NCBI GenBank assembly: GCA_030067835.1
Contig: CP092441.1
Coordinates: 2,728,001 to 2,792,000 of the forward strand
Length of the DNA: 64,000 nucleotides
Direction: 5' to 3'
Source of the DNA: Chakrabartyella piscis
GTDB lineage: Bacteria; Bacillota; Clostridia; Lachnospirales; Anaerotignaceae
Shown here piece after piece: positions 1 to 9,300 of the stretch. Made by a program: the position numbers and the translations under genes. How positions within the stretch are numbered: position 1 is the first letter of the stretch; each line of letters opens with the position of its first letter. The notes under the pieces were generated by a model, which ran no database searches, was not told the origin of the DNA, and worked only from the letters and a program-made list of their open reading frames with translations.

Positions 1-3000
1 GCATCTGCAAGGGGTTCTCTGGTTTCGCTATCCAGTTTAATGATTTTCAAACCACTTAAAGGTTGATTGGAAAAGGTCAACGTATAGGTTTTGCCATCTG
101 TACCAATGTCAATGGTTTTGGCTGTAGAATTGATGACATAGCCTGATGGTGCTTGGATTTCTGTCACCACATAGCTATCTGGTTTCAAGTTTGGAATCAA
201 GATTTCACCATTTTGATCTGTGGTATATTCCCCATTGCTGCTGCCTACAAGTGTCCCATCACCTGTTGTGACTTTGAACACTGCACCAGCCAAAGGTGTA
301 CCATCGTTTTCATCCACCTTATTGATGAGAAGCGAACCATATGGATAGTTGGTAAAAGTCATCTCCACGATACTTGTACCATCAGCCTTTAACCATGCTT
401 GTTGTTGGCTATTTTCTGATAATAGGTAGTTGGTTGGTGGATCAACTTCTTCCACGATATACGCACCAGCGGTCAAACCTGTCACCACAATAATCCCTGA
501 ATTATCCGTGGTATATCGACCAATGATTGTGCCAGAATTGCCTGAAATATCTTCAGAAACTTGACGCAATTCAAAAACTGCACCAGCCAACATCTCAGAT
601 GTATTTGCATCCACTTTTTTGATGACAATGCTGTTCAAAGGATAGTTTGTCACACCACCTGTATAGTCATTTCCACTTGTAATGGTGGTGCTTGTGGTGG
701 TACTTGTAGATGTATCTTGACTATCATCACTTCCAGTTTCATCTAGGGTTAGGTAGGCATTTTCGCCCTCTGACAGATAGATGCGTGTTGTTGGATCGGA
801 TGGCAAACTAAATCCTTGGGCTGGTATGGTTTCTGTCACAATATACCAACCAGTTGACACATTTTCAATGACGATTTTACCACTGGCATCTGTTTTATAA
901 GTGCCTAGATTTTCAATGCCACCATCTGGATTTTCATATTGAATTTCAAAGACAGTGCCTGCAATGGGTTCGTTGGTCAATCCATTTATTTTTGTAATAA
1001 TCAGTGTGGGATTCTTTGTATTCTCAAAGACCAATGTCTTTGTTTTGCCCCATTCCAAAGCAATGTCTTTATACTGGGTATCCAAAATATAACCTGTTGG
1101 AGCAGAGATTTCTTCCACAGTGTACACTGCTTCGTCCAAATCCCTAATAACGATTGTACCTGTGCTATCGGTGATATATTCGCTGACGGTCATATCCTCT
1201 GTTTTGGTGACTTTGAAAGTTGCACCAGCCAAAGGTTCATTTGTCACAGCATCAATTTTCATAATCTGCAAGGATGGTCGCAAACGATTGGTAAACATGA
1301 CTTCCACCAACTGGTTGGGTTCCAAATACACATCTTTGCTCTCTGTTTCCAGCAAATATCCACTTGGTGCTGTTGTTTCTGTGATGGTATACCAACCTTC
1401 TTCCAAGCCTTCCAAACGAATTTCGCCAGCTTTGTCCGTTGTCATTTCATAAATGGTGGTTTCGCCTTTCTTTGCAATGCTAAACACTGCATTGGCAAGG
1501 GGCATTCCTGTATCTTCGTCCACTTTGCGTACCAAAAGACCTGGTTCTGCTTGATTTTGCATGGTAAGTGTTGTGGTTTCACCAGCCACTAACTTGATAA
1601 TTTGTGGTGTATCATCCAACAAATATCCATCTGGCGCAACCAATTCTGTCACTGTATAAGTTCCAGATTTCATGTTGGAAAGATAGGCAACACCGCTGTT
1701 GTCCGTTTGCACATCAAAGGAATTGCTGCCATCGTCCAAAGCCACACGGAATATTGCACCATCTTAGCCACCCATCCATAGCCCGTACCCGCAAAAATCC
1801 TCTTATTTTGCGACTTTCTTCTTCATCGTCGTCACCAGAGCTTCGGCTATGCCATCCTCCTCTTCATCGAAATTCATCAAAATAAGAGAATTTTTGTTCG
1901 CAGAAGTTTTTCAGCCTTACAATCTTCGAGAACAAGGCAGACGATTGAGGCGTACCCAAAAGGTACGGTGATTGAGGATAACGCAGTAATCGGAGCTTGT
2001 AAGGCTGAAAAACCGTGGTACGGGCTATGGATGGGTGGCTATTTTCACCAGTATCTGCATCCACTTTTGTGATTTCCAACCTGCTTTCTGGCTCATTGGC
2101 AAAAGTGACCGTGGTGTCCCTATCTTCTTCCAAGACCACATCTTGATGAGGATTATCGTCCAAAACGTAACCATCTGGTGCTACAATTTCTTCAATATAA
2201 TAAGCACCCGTTGGCAAGTCTTGGATATTGATGCTACCGCTATCATCTGTCACATATGTGCCAATGACACCGCCTGTTGCATTGGTCACACGAATCACTG
2301 CACCAGAAAGTCCATCATTTGTTCCAGCATCCACCTTCAAAATGTTCAAGCCTGTTGTTGTGGTGGTAGGCTCGTCTGGATCGGTTGTTTCTGTTGTTGG
2401 TGGTGCGCCCTCATCCGCAGAATAGGCGATGTCCACCCAAGAATCCCCATTGTAGGTTGGCATTGGCGCAACATAATAATCTTGTGTATCATCATGTGAG
2501 TTACCATACATAACCGACTTATTCTCCAATGTTGCTTTCACCAAAACTCGGAAAGTCCCTTCTTCTGTGATGCTATCCTTCGGGATTTGAATGGAAAAGG
2601 AATTCTCTGTACCATCAAACTCCGTTACTTCTTCCCCTGACTCTGAAAGTACCACTGTACCATCTGGAACATCTCCACTGAGTACAATATAATACCTTTC
2701 CAACTCCACATTTGAAGTCAATTCATAGGTTTGTGTGTAGTAGTCACCTTCTTCTTGCAAAGTTGGTGATGTGGGTGTTGTTGCCAACCAAGTGTTATAC
2801 ACATACTCATTGGCACGTCCAATGGCAACAAGATTTTTCATGGCTTGCTCCACTGCTGTGTTTTGGCTACCATTGGCTGCCCAATCGTCCAAGTCACTGT
2901 AGTTATCATGCACCACTGCCCATACTGCCATTTTGGTTGCATAATAGGCTTCGTAATCTGTGCTGACACCCAATTCCGCTGGTGATTTGTAGGGATATCC

Positions 3001-3342
3001 ATTTGTAATGACACCCCAAACTTCTGGGTTTTGATCCAACTGATCCACATCTACATCGTAGGTATGGCTTGCCATTTCTTCCACCCCAGGTTTATCTGGG
3101 TTGGCACAATAAGCTGGCAATTCTTCACCATCCTCTGTTTCATATACAATCATTGCTGTTGCGAAGTTATCTGCATCAATGATGCCTTTCCATGTCATAA
3201 GCTGTGCGCCTTTTTCTGCTTTCATATAAAGATTTACTTTGTTCAGCGCTGTGTCCAATGATGTGCCAGCAAAAGCAGTCAATGCCGATGAAAGCATTAA
3301 AATCATTGATAACAATACGCAAATCCATTTTCGATTTCTCAT
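1..3342 (-). pseudogene. Cna-B repeat surface adhesin (SpaA/MSCRAMM type), interrupted and incomplete
   Basis: A secreted surface protein. It starts with a signal peptide (MRNRKWICVLLSMILMLSSA) at an ATG at 3342, behind an AAGGA ribosome site. A domain containing AYCANP follows; this Cys context resembles thioester adhesin domains (inference). Then come a Thr-rich linker and Cna-B repeats. Seven repeat ends of the type APDGY/APSGY/APTGY can be read, and an eighth repeat starts at the window edge. The reading frame is broken between 1765 and 2041 by a palindromic insertion, so the N-terminal product ends in unrelated residues at 1864. Coding resumes at 1763 and runs open past position 1, so no C-terminal sortase motif is visible. 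Removing 277 bp would restore the frame. The sortase and CHAP genes just upstream are likely partners in surface display. Family call is firm; ligand unknown. Confidence 0.85.
1765..2041. mobile_element. MITE-like palindromic insertion with nested inverted repeats
   Basis: A block of about 275 bp lies inside the adhesin gene. It is bounded by a perfect 24-bp inverted repeat at 1766-1789 and 2017-2040, which extends to 25 bp with the flanking T/A. Inside are two further perfect inverted repeats: 11 bp at 1800-1810/1878-1888 and 17 bp at 1906-1922/1997-2013. No transposase is encoded. TA is present just outside the 23-bp core on both sides, but collapsing one TA copy does not restore the adhesin frame, whereas removing 277 bp does. 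The target duplication is therefore unresolved. Most likely a non-autonomous transposable element. Confidence 0.7.
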
Positions 3343-3360
3343 TTTATCATCCTTTCCAAA

Positions 3361-3390
3361 GAAAAAAGACCTCGATTGCACAAGGTCTTA
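3361..3390 (-). terminator. Intrinsic terminator after the CHAP gene
   Basis: On the minus strand AAGACCT and AGGTCTT (3366-3372 and 3383-3389) form a 7-bp stem followed by a T run. It separates the CHAP gene (ends 3436) from the adhesin start at 3342. Confidence 0.7.
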
Positions 3391-3435
3391 GTAATGGTTA
3401 TATTGATTGATTTAACTATTTATTCCCGTTGTTAT

Positions 3436-4224
3436 TCACTCATTAAGATTGACGGAAACATATCCAGACAATCTTAAGTTGGTGTCTTTGCTAAATTCTT
3501 CGAAACTCTCCTTTCGTACCACTCCATCTACATTTGGTGTAAATACATCCAGTTCTGTATCGCACTTTCCATTTGCATCCGTATAATAAATATACGTTGG
3601 ATTGCCAGCATCATCCCTTTCGATATATTCGATGAATACCACATGGCCTGGGTGTGTGTCATTCGGATTGATTGGGATGTATACCGCCACCGAATGTTCC
3701 TGTGGTTGATTGATGTTATATTCCACAAGAAATTCGTCCATTTCTTCAGCCTTTGCAATCCACCCTTTGGCCGCACCACTGATATGCACCTGCTTATTGG
3801 TCACTTCTCGTAATCGCCCATTTGCATACCACGCACATTGCCCAAGGGAGTAAGTTGCATAGGGTTCTGTATAACTAGATGCGTAATTGAGTGGTAGGTT
3901 CTCACCTTCTTTCATAATGTTTCCAAGTACAGTACCTACTTCTGGTGGCTCGGTTAATACTAAAGTTGAATAGGTTAGTTCTGATTGGATTGATACTGTT
4001 TGTGTTATTTGTTCTTCTGTTGTTTCTACTTTCATTGTTTCAACTTCTTCTAACTTTTGCTCGTGAATGATTGTTCCATTCTCATTGATGAGCAATACCT
4101 CTCCAATCCGTTCTCCCAAATGGTTATATAATCCATAACCACCAATGATATTTCGTTCTGCTGCCAAAACCTGTGTATTAAGTGCAATTATCATGGCAAG
4201 TGTAAGTGCAAGTTGTTTTTTCAT
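3436..4224 (-). CDS. Secreted CHAP-domain peptidoglycan hydrolase
   Basis: A protein of about 262 residues beginning MKKQLALTLAMIIALN, a clear signal peptide, behind AAAGGAAC. A longer reading frame upstream overlaps the sortase end and lacks a ribosome site, so 4224 was chosen. The C-terminal half is a CHAP amidase/endopeptidase domain: the catalytic Cys sits in LGQCAWYANGRL and the His in HPGHVVFIEYIE. CHAP enzymes cut peptide cross-links of peptidoglycan. Secreted CHAP hydrolases are common cargo of Gram-positive conjugative elements, where they open the wall for transfer, and they also occur in pilus loci. The 130 residues before the CHAP domain are Glu/Thr-rich and not recognised. Confidence 0.8.
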   Translation of the reverse strand: MKKQLALTLAMIIALNTQVLAAERNIIGGYGLYNHLGERIGEVLLINENGTIIHEQKLEEVETMKVETTEEQITQTVSIQSELTYSTLVLTEPPEVGTVLGNIMKEGENLPLNYASSYTEPYATYSLGQCAWYANGRLREVTNKQVHISGAAKGWIAKAEEMDEFLVEYNINQPQEHSVAVYIPINPNDTHPGHVVFIEYIERDDAGNPTYIYYTDANGKCDTELDVFTPNVDGVVRKESFEEFSKDTNLRLSGYVSVNLNE

Positions 4225-4286
4225 ATGATCAGTTCCTTTTGACTTACACATTACCATGAGTTGGTTGCAATAGCTATGGGGAAAAC

Positions 4287-5105
4287 TCAATCAATTTCTA
4301 CCCCTTGTATCACCAATCTTTTGTCACTTTGATCTGCAACACAAGTAATCAAGGTGATACGATTATCAACAGTGTATTGCAACTTTGTCCAATCCGTATC
4401 GGAGATGATACCAATAAAATCCACCTCATACTCTCTTGTGCCAAGGGTTGTTTTGTATTCGATAATGTCACCCAGTTCCAAGTCCTCTAAATCACCAAAG
4501 TAATCGTTTGTACCTCGATTATGCCCAAGCAAACCAATATTCCCATCCCAAGCAGATGTGGACGCAACGTGTCCAATGCCTTTTGCCATTGCTTCGTAGG
4601 TATCACCATCATAGGCAGTGACTTTCAAATCAATTGCATCAATGGTGAGCGTTCCAATGCTACCATCTTCGTTTCGCACATCTGCAATACCTGTGGTTTG
4701 AAACAGGTTATAGGATTCGTACTCAGTGGTTTCTGAGATATATTGGTATTCGCTGGTCGACTGCCCTGTGATTGTTCCACTGGAACTTGCCACATAGGTA
4801 CCACTGACAGGTGAATTTTTCGGTGCATAAGTGGTGTAATTCTCTGTTTCCTCACTTGGCACAATGATGTTTGTACCATACTCCGATGTGTAGGTTGTTT
4901 GTGGTGTCATATCGTAAATGTCATATAGATAGTCTGCCACTTCGCCACCAAAGTTGAGAAAAGACGTACCGCCAATGACAAACTCTTCTGGATTTTCTGT
5001 TGTGTAGGTGTATTCCAAAGATTCCCCAAAGGCATAAGCAGAAATGGGCAACATCATACAACAAAGCAGTAACAACAAAAGCCTTTTCATTCTTTTATTC
5101 CACAT
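4287..5105 (-). CDS. Sortase (class B/D-like)
   Basis: A membrane-anchored transpeptidase that would join LPXTG-like proteins to the wall or to each other. The N-terminus has a hydrophobic signal/anchor (LLLLLLCCMMLPISAYAF). A linker of about 120 residues rich in Thr, Ser and Tyr follows, then the sortase core: GNIGLLGHNRG carries the catalytic His, and TLITCVADQSDKRLVIQG the catalytic Cys and Arg. Start chosen at ATG 5105, eight bases after GGAGG; this ATG overlaps the stop of the upstream membrane-protein gene, implying translational coupling. Upstream membrane protein, sortase, CHAP and adhesin lie in one direction and read like a surface-assembly module. Confidence 0.85.
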   Translation of the reverse strand: MWNKRMKRLLLLLLCCMMLPISAYAFGESLEYTYTTENPEEFVIGGTSFLNFGGEVADYLYDIYDMTPQTTYTSEYGTNIIVPSEETENYTTYAPKNSPVSGTYVASSSGTITGQSTSEYQYISETTEYESYNLFQTTGIADVRNEDGSIGTLTIDAIDLKVTAYDGDTYEAMAKGIGHVASTSAWDGNIGLLGHNRGTNDYFGDLEDLELGDIIEYKTTLGTREYEVDFIGIISDTDWTKLQYTVDNRITLITCVADQSDKRLVIQGVEID

Positions 5106-5790
5106 CCAAAACACCTCCCATATCCAACTCAAATTCGTATTCTTGGTTACGTTTTTTGACCATATGCTTGACGGTCATATCTTTTAATGTGATGGAAATA
5201 TTTCTACCATACAACTCTTTTGCGACTTTCTTATCCAAAATGAAACGGAATGTATGGGATTGGATCAAGTCCTCGAATTCATTCAAATCCACTAAAGGAT
5301 TTTTTACGTCAATGGATTGTTTTCCAAGACAGAAATACTCCCCATCAATCAAGTTGTAAATATCCACACCTTTCTTGGATTTCAAATATAAGAAGCCTAA
5401 CAATCCAAGTCCACCAAGAATCAACAAACCACCCACACAAGAAATTGCAATCAAATATGATGGCAATCCATCATCCATTTCTGTGCCTACATATGTGATG
5501 ATATAGGTCACTGTATTCACTTGATTTTTGGATACTTCACCCTCGTATATCGCCTTGGAAGTATACCCTGTTGGCACTTGTTTGGAGAAAGTTTTGGAAT
5601 AGGTTCCCACAGCTTTGTACTCCGTTGGCACAAGGCTATCACCACTCAAACCTGTTGCCATAACATCAAACTGAATATCTGTCAGTGGCAATGTTGTGCC
5701 ATTTTTCAAACTGGTTTGTGGCACATAGGATGGATCGGGGTACATCAGACCTGGTATTTCTTTTGTGTCCGTAATGGTGTAATAGCTCGT
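5095..5790 (-). pseudogene. Membrane protein linked to sortase, 5' end removed by IS remnant
   Basis: The remaining 231 codons have an extracellular part, one transmembrane helix (LIAISCVGGLLILGGLGLLG) and a cytoplasmic tail of about 100 residues ending in DMGGVLDVE. In frame, the coding sequence extends upstream of the first ATG (5745) to codon ACG at 5790 and then meets the terminal repeat of an IS relic at 5791. No signal peptide or start remains. The stop overlaps the sortase start. The family was not recognised; its position suggests an accessory protein of the sortase/adhesin system. Likely non-functional unless an internal start is used. Confidence 0.65.
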
Positions 5791-5870
5791 TATAATGGTT
5801 CAGTTGTCTGGACAAAAAACAATTCTTTTTTAACGAATTCAATTAGAGAGAAAAAATAGTACCCCTTTCC
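5791..5870. mobile_element. Left-end relic of an IS3-family element
   Basis: The sequence starts TATAATGGTTCAGTTGTC and for about 80 bases closely matches the left end of the complete elements at 7022 and 56424, including the ACAATTCTTTTTTAA stretch, with scattered substitutions. No transposase follows. This is a diverged, deleted copy of the same or a sister element and it truncates the neighbouring membrane-protein gene. Confidence 0.75.
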
Positions 5871-5872
5871 AC

Positions 5873-5959
5873 TTATAATTCAAGGAACACTGTATATTCG
5901 CCATCTGTATAGTAGGCTTGATTATTTAGTTAAAGTTTTAATCTTTGTAAATTTGTCAT
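5873..5959 (-). pseudogene. Short decayed gene fragment
   Basis: Behind a clear AAAGGAAA site an ATG at 5959 opens MTNLQRLKL, then a TAA stop at codon 10, and the same frame continues LNNQAYYTDGEYTVFLEL to a stop. The words read like the beginning of a small phage or conjugative-element protein inactivated by one nonsense change and cut off beside the IS relic. The family is uncertain. Confidence 0.35.
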
Positions 5960-5982
5960 TGTATTATTTTCCTTTCATATAT

Positions 5983-6018
5983 AAAAAAACACCCACCAAT
6001 TAAAGTGAGTGTTAAATA
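5983..6018 (-). terminator. Intrinsic terminator after zinc-ribbon gene
   Basis: On the minus strand ACACTCAC pairs with GTGGGTGT across an 8-base loop and a T run follows. It sits just after the stop of the gene ending at 6030. Confidence 0.7.
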
Positions 6019-6029
6019 AGTTGTAACCC

Positions 6030-6584
6030 CTAAAATTTATGTTTACAGTGCATACAAACTCTATCAACTTTATTTGTCATAAAACCTGTCACCATAGACC
6101 ATTTTCTTTGAACCATTTGAATTTGAGTAGAACCACATTTAGGACAACGAATAGAAGTATTTCTTAAAGTATTATTTAAGGTTTCGATAAAATCTGCTAT
6201 ATTGTGGGTTTCCTTTCCACAATTACATTTTACTACATATTTAGTTTTGCGATGCATTTCTTCATTGACATCGGTATTATTAAAAGCTATTACACTGTAG
6301 TCTTGGTTAAGTCCTTTCATATATTGTAAAACTGGCACTTTTATTAACTCGTGTCCATTTTCATCGAGCAAGAAAACAATATCGCCATTGGAGATGTTTC
6401 CTGAAATATTTCCCAAAAAATTACAAGCTTTCTTTAAATATTCACGATCATTGATTTTATACATAGCAAATGAAAATTCACATTTTACACTATCATTACT
6501 ATTCATTGGACAACCACAATGTATACAAACCGCTGCCTTATCACTTATTTCTCTACCGCATTCTGGACAATTAATTATTGCCAT
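6030..6584 (-). CDS. Zinc-ribbon protein, function unknown
   Basis: 184 residues. The N-terminus is a zinc ribbon (CPECGREISDKAAVCIHCG) typical of small Firmicutes regulatory or scaffold proteins. A central region of about 70 residues follows (FLLDENGHELIKVPVLQYMK). A second set of Cys pairs is spread through CNCG, CPKCGS and CMHCKHKF near the C-terminus, so up to three metal sites are possible. No enzyme motif or membrane segment is visible. It lies 27 bases after the split lipoprotein gene on the same strand with its own GGGGGG site, so the two were probably co-transcribed. Confidence 0.7.
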   Translation of the reverse strand: MAIINCPECGREISDKAAVCIHCGCPMNSNDSVKCEFSFAMYKINDREYLKKACNFLGNISGNISNGDIVFLLDENGHELIKVPVLQYMKGLNQDYSVIAFNNTDVNEEMHRKTKYVVKCNCGKETHNIADFIETLNNTLRNTSIRCPKCGSTQIQMVQRKWSMVTGFMTNKVDRVCMHCKHKF

Positions 6585-7103
6585 AATTACAATCCCCCCA
6601 AGCTATTGTTTTTACAATCCGTTTGTATCTACTTCTTTCTCTGTATTTTTATCTGTATATGCTATAGTTATTTGCACTTCATAATTTGTACTCAGCATAC
6701 CTAATAGAATTTCAGTCTCCTCCGTATCCCAAGTGGTTTTATATGCTACATATCCATATTCTAAAGCACTTGATTCACCTACATTATCCACTCGACTTTG
6801 ATCCACAAAATTACTTATTATGTCTTCTACAGGTTCACCATATTTTGTAACCAAAGATTCTTTTATAATATTAAAACTTTGAATATATCTTCCTCCATTG
6901 GGAAGTTTTTCTGTCAGCATATATGCTCCTTGAAGTAGCTTTTCATCTTGGAATACATATAATAAATCTGTATCATTGCCCAATATAGTAGTAGTATAAA
7001 CCAATATTTCATTGGAAGAACTATAATGGCTCAGTTGTCAAGACAAAAAAACAATTCTTTTTTAATGAACTCAATTTAATAAAGGAAAGAGTAACCCCTC
7101 CTC

Positions 7104-8108
7104 TTATGCTGCCATTGGTAACAGTTGCATGGGATAATACATGGATGCTGGTGTCTGGTAGTCCAGCGCCGAATGAAGACGTTCAAAGTTATATGTGTGA
7201 ATATACTTTGCTATCTCTATTCGAGCCTGCTTAATGGATGTATATTCTGTCAAATATGCTTCTTCGTATTTGAAGCTGCGAAACCATCGTTCAATCATGA
7301 TGTTATCAGCCCATCGCCCTTTGCCATCCATGCTTTGTTTGATTTTTTGTTCCTTCAAAAAGGCTCTGTATTCATTGCTTGTAAATTGAGAGCCCTGGTC
7401 TGAATTCAATATGATAGGTGTTGCTACTTTCAATGCCTTTTTGACCGCATTCATAACCATATGAGTGCTTAATGTATCATCCACTTCCCAACCAACAATG
7501 CAACGACTATACCAGTCGATGATGGCTGTTAGATACAGAAATCCGTGTTTTGTTCCAATATAGGTGATGTCGATTGACCACGCCTGATTGGGACGTTCGA
7601 TAACCGCATTACGCAATAGATAGGGGCATATCTTTGCCTCCTGCATGCGTTTGGAAAGGTTCATCTTTGGATAAATCGGATCAATGGCCATTTCATTCAT
7701 GTAACGTCTAGCACGCTTGCGACCTACGTTATGGTTGCGTTGTTTCAGTTGTGCTGACATCTGCCTTGCACCCCAAGTGGGATGTTCTGTGTGTAGCTGA
7801 TCAATGATTCGTTTGCATTCCAATTCCTCAGCGGATATCGCTGGCTTTTCATAGTAGATGCTGGTACGATTCACCGATAACAGCTTTGCACCTGTAGATA
7901 CAGGTATATCCTTAGTCTTCGAAAGGTTTTGGAGAATACTTCGTTTCGTAGTCTGGTCCAAGAACTTCTTCAGATTTTTTTTTGAGCCAGTCCACTTGCA
8001 TTGTAAGTTGACCGACTTTTTTGGCATATGCTTCTTTTTCCTTACGCTCTTGTTGTAATTTTTCGTTCGTTTTTTCCATACGAGTATCATCAAATGCAGC
8101 AGATGCAT
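7104..8108 (-). CDS. IS3-family transposase OrfB, DDE integrase domain (copy 1)
   Basis: The catalytic part, expressed by frameshift from orfA; codons upstream of about 7983 overlap orfA out of frame and are probably not used. An HTH_21-type region (GARQMSAQLKQRNHNVGRKR) precedes the integrase core. The DDE residues are visible as WSIDITYIG (Asp), NSDQGSQFTS (Asp) and NIMIERWFRSFKYE (Glu). It ends in YYPMQLLPMAA. It catalyses transposition through a circular intermediate in this family. Confidence 0.9.
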   Translation of the reverse strand: MHLLHLMILVWKKRTKNYNKSVRKKKHMPKKSVNLQCKWTGSKKNLKKFLDQTTKRSILQNLSKTKDIPVSTGAKLLSVNRTSIYYEKPAISAEELECKRIIDQLHTEHPTWGARQMSAQLKQRNHNVGRKRARRYMNEMAIDPIYPKMNLSKRMQEAKICPYLLRNAVIERPNQAWSIDITYIGTKHGFLYLTAIIDWYSRCIVGWEVDDTLSTHMVMNAVKKALKVATPIILNSDQGSQFTSNEYRAFLKEQKIKQSMDGKGRWADNIMIERWFRSFKYEEAYLTEYTSIKQARIEIAKYIHTYNFERLHSALDYQTPASMYYPMQLLPMAA

Positions 8109-8259
8109 TGGATAAAAATTCTTTTTTCCAATTTCTTAACAGGTTAGGCTGGATGCAATTTTCGGTAGCCAATGTGTTTAAATCTTTTTCGCCTTTCAGC
8201 AACTCAATCACCAAATCGGCTTTGAATTGAGCGGTGAAACTTCTTCTTGTTCGAGACAT
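7912..8259 (-). CDS. IS3-family transposase OrfA (copy 1)
   Basis: 115 residues beginning MSRTRRSFTAQFKADLVIEL. An N-terminal helix-turn-helix binds the terminal repeats (LATENCIQPNLLRNWKKEF) and a coiled-coil/leucine-zipper region follows (EKLQQERKEKEAYAKKVGQL). A run of nine A residues on the coding strand (7975-7983) is the probable -1 slippery site that makes the OrfAB fusion transposase. Confidence 0.9.
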   Translation of the reverse strand: MSRTRRSFTAQFKADLVIELLKGEKDLNTLATENCIQPNLLRNWKKEFLSNASAAFDDTRMEKTNEKLQQERKEKEAYAKKVGQLTMQVDWLKKKSEEVLGPDYETKYSPKPFED

Positions 8260-8762
8260 GTGTGAGCACCTTCTTTCTGATGTTGTTAGTATAACAAATT
8301 CATTAAGAATTGTCTCGAAAATTGTCTTAAATCACGGTACCATTATAAACCTACATATTCTGCATCTGTTTCAATTGCCATTACATCTTCAACACTATCA
8401 CCCCAATATACATTTCTAAAGTTGGCATCTGCTCTTTGCTCAATAATATCATTGGGTTCTTCTGTATCTTCTGGTTCTACCTCATCAGATGCAACTTCTG
8501 CAATCTCTGTTTCCACATCCACAGCTTCTTCTTCAATACTAACATCTGCATTGTCTGCCACTGGTTCTTCCCCACCACAAGCAACAAAAAAGACACTAAA
8601 AGCAACAACTAATAATAATATCAATTTATTTTTCATATTTATCCCCCTCTACATACTTTCCCTACTTTTTCCACTACAATATACCACATTAAATTTCGTA
8701 CTACAATAGTTTTATAGCATAAAATAATAATTATTATCGAAAAATAGAAACGGTGTGTTAAA

Positions 8763-8939
8763 ATGAAAAATACGCAACCATATAAAGTCAAAGCGAGTAT
8801 ATCTCTTGATAAAGATGTTATAAAACATATTAAATCACTAGCAGAAAATGATGATAGAAATTTTTCTCAATATATCAATCTAGTTTTGAAAAAACATATA
8901 CCGGAAAATCGGTGTGAAATTTTTAGGTCTGCCGAATGA
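8763..8939 (+). CDS. Small ribbon-helix-helix protein
   Basis: 58 residues, MKNTQPYKVKASISLDKDVI onward. The beta strand (VKASISL) followed by two helices (KDVIKHIKSLAEN and FSQYINLVLKKHI) fits the Arc/MetJ ribbon-helix-helix fold, often a DNA-binding regulator or antitoxin. It is one of the few plus-strand genes here and has no obvious toxin partner. The ribosome site is weak (GGTGTG). Function inferred from fold pattern only. Confidence 0.5.
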   Translation: MKNTQPYKVKASISLDKDVIKHIKSLAENDDRNFSQYINLVLKKHIPENRCEIFRSAE

Positions 8940-9113
8940 CATCGCATAACAAATATGATAGTGTTGCATACTGTATGTTACGCATAATATTCAAAACATA
9001 TTTTCATCTCTCCACTTACCTTACACTTCTTTTATGTCTCACAATAATATTTTTCTGTCTATTCTTAATGGTTAATATTAATTAAATTCTACGCAAGTAT
9101 TATTACTTCTCTT

Positions 9114-9300
9114 TCAATTCGTATGCATAAGTTTCCTTTTAGCTCTTATCAATGCACTTTTACTGATTCCAGTTATTTTCTCTGCTTGCTTATAACTGTG
9201 GGTTCTTAGTAGTTGTAAAACATGGTCTACTTGCTTGTTGCTATATATGTGAGAATATCATTTCGATACCTCTTTCTTTCATCTTCTTAATGGTTGGCTT
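9114..9300 (-). pseudogene. C-terminal relic of a serine recombinase
   Basis: On the minus strand the end of a protein can be read: SNKQVDHVLQLLRTHSYKQ, then AEKITGISKSALIRAKRKL. This is the helix-turn-helix tail seen in small serine recombinases/invertases. The preceding words KKMKERGIEMIF lie in another frame, so the remnant is frameshifted, and no catalytic domain is present: the adenine methyltransferase gene takes its place. A likely trace of a lost recombinase gene. Confidence 0.45.

Larger units (their letters stand above)
7022..8347 (-). mobile_element. IS3-family (IS150-like) insertion sequence, copy 1
   Basis: 1326 bp with imperfect terminal inverted repeats starting TATAATGG, flanked by the 3-bp direct repeat AAC at 7019-7021 and 8348-8350. 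It encodes overlapping orfA and orfB in the usual IS3 layout. Copy 2 at 56424-57749 has the same length and the same predicted proteins and is flanked by ATC. Both ends and the frameshift site are intact, so it is potentially active. Confidence 0.95.
6612..8636 (-). pseudogene. Lipoprotein gene split by the IS3-family element
   Basis: The 5' part (8636-8348) encodes a lipoprotein signal with lipobox FFVAC, an acidic Glu/Asp/Val spacer and the words FRNVYWGDSVEDVMAIE. The 3' part (7021-6612) continues VYTTILGNDTDLLYVF to ...DTNGL. Removing the element and one copy of the 3-bp duplication AAC joins ...AEYVG to SSNEILVYTT in frame, giving a 231-residue protein (696 bp). The original was an intact secreted lipoprotein of unknown function; both halves still lack internal stops, so the insertion is recent. 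Confidence 0.85.

Noticed and set aside
153..1592. Plus-strand open frames up to 217 residues in the first 1.6 kb
   Set aside because: They oppose the Cna-B repeat coding strand, which reads without stop to the window edge and shows clear repeated domains.
1604..1885. 93-residue plus-strand frame across the palindromic insertion
   Set aside because: It is mostly antisense adhesin plus the inverted-repeat arm; low-complexity Ser run and no ribosome site.
1765..2041. Palindromic insertion as a group II intron or intein
   Set aside because: Too short, no maturase or splicing motifs, and the frame inside is closed by stops; perfect inverted-repeat borders fit a transposable element better.
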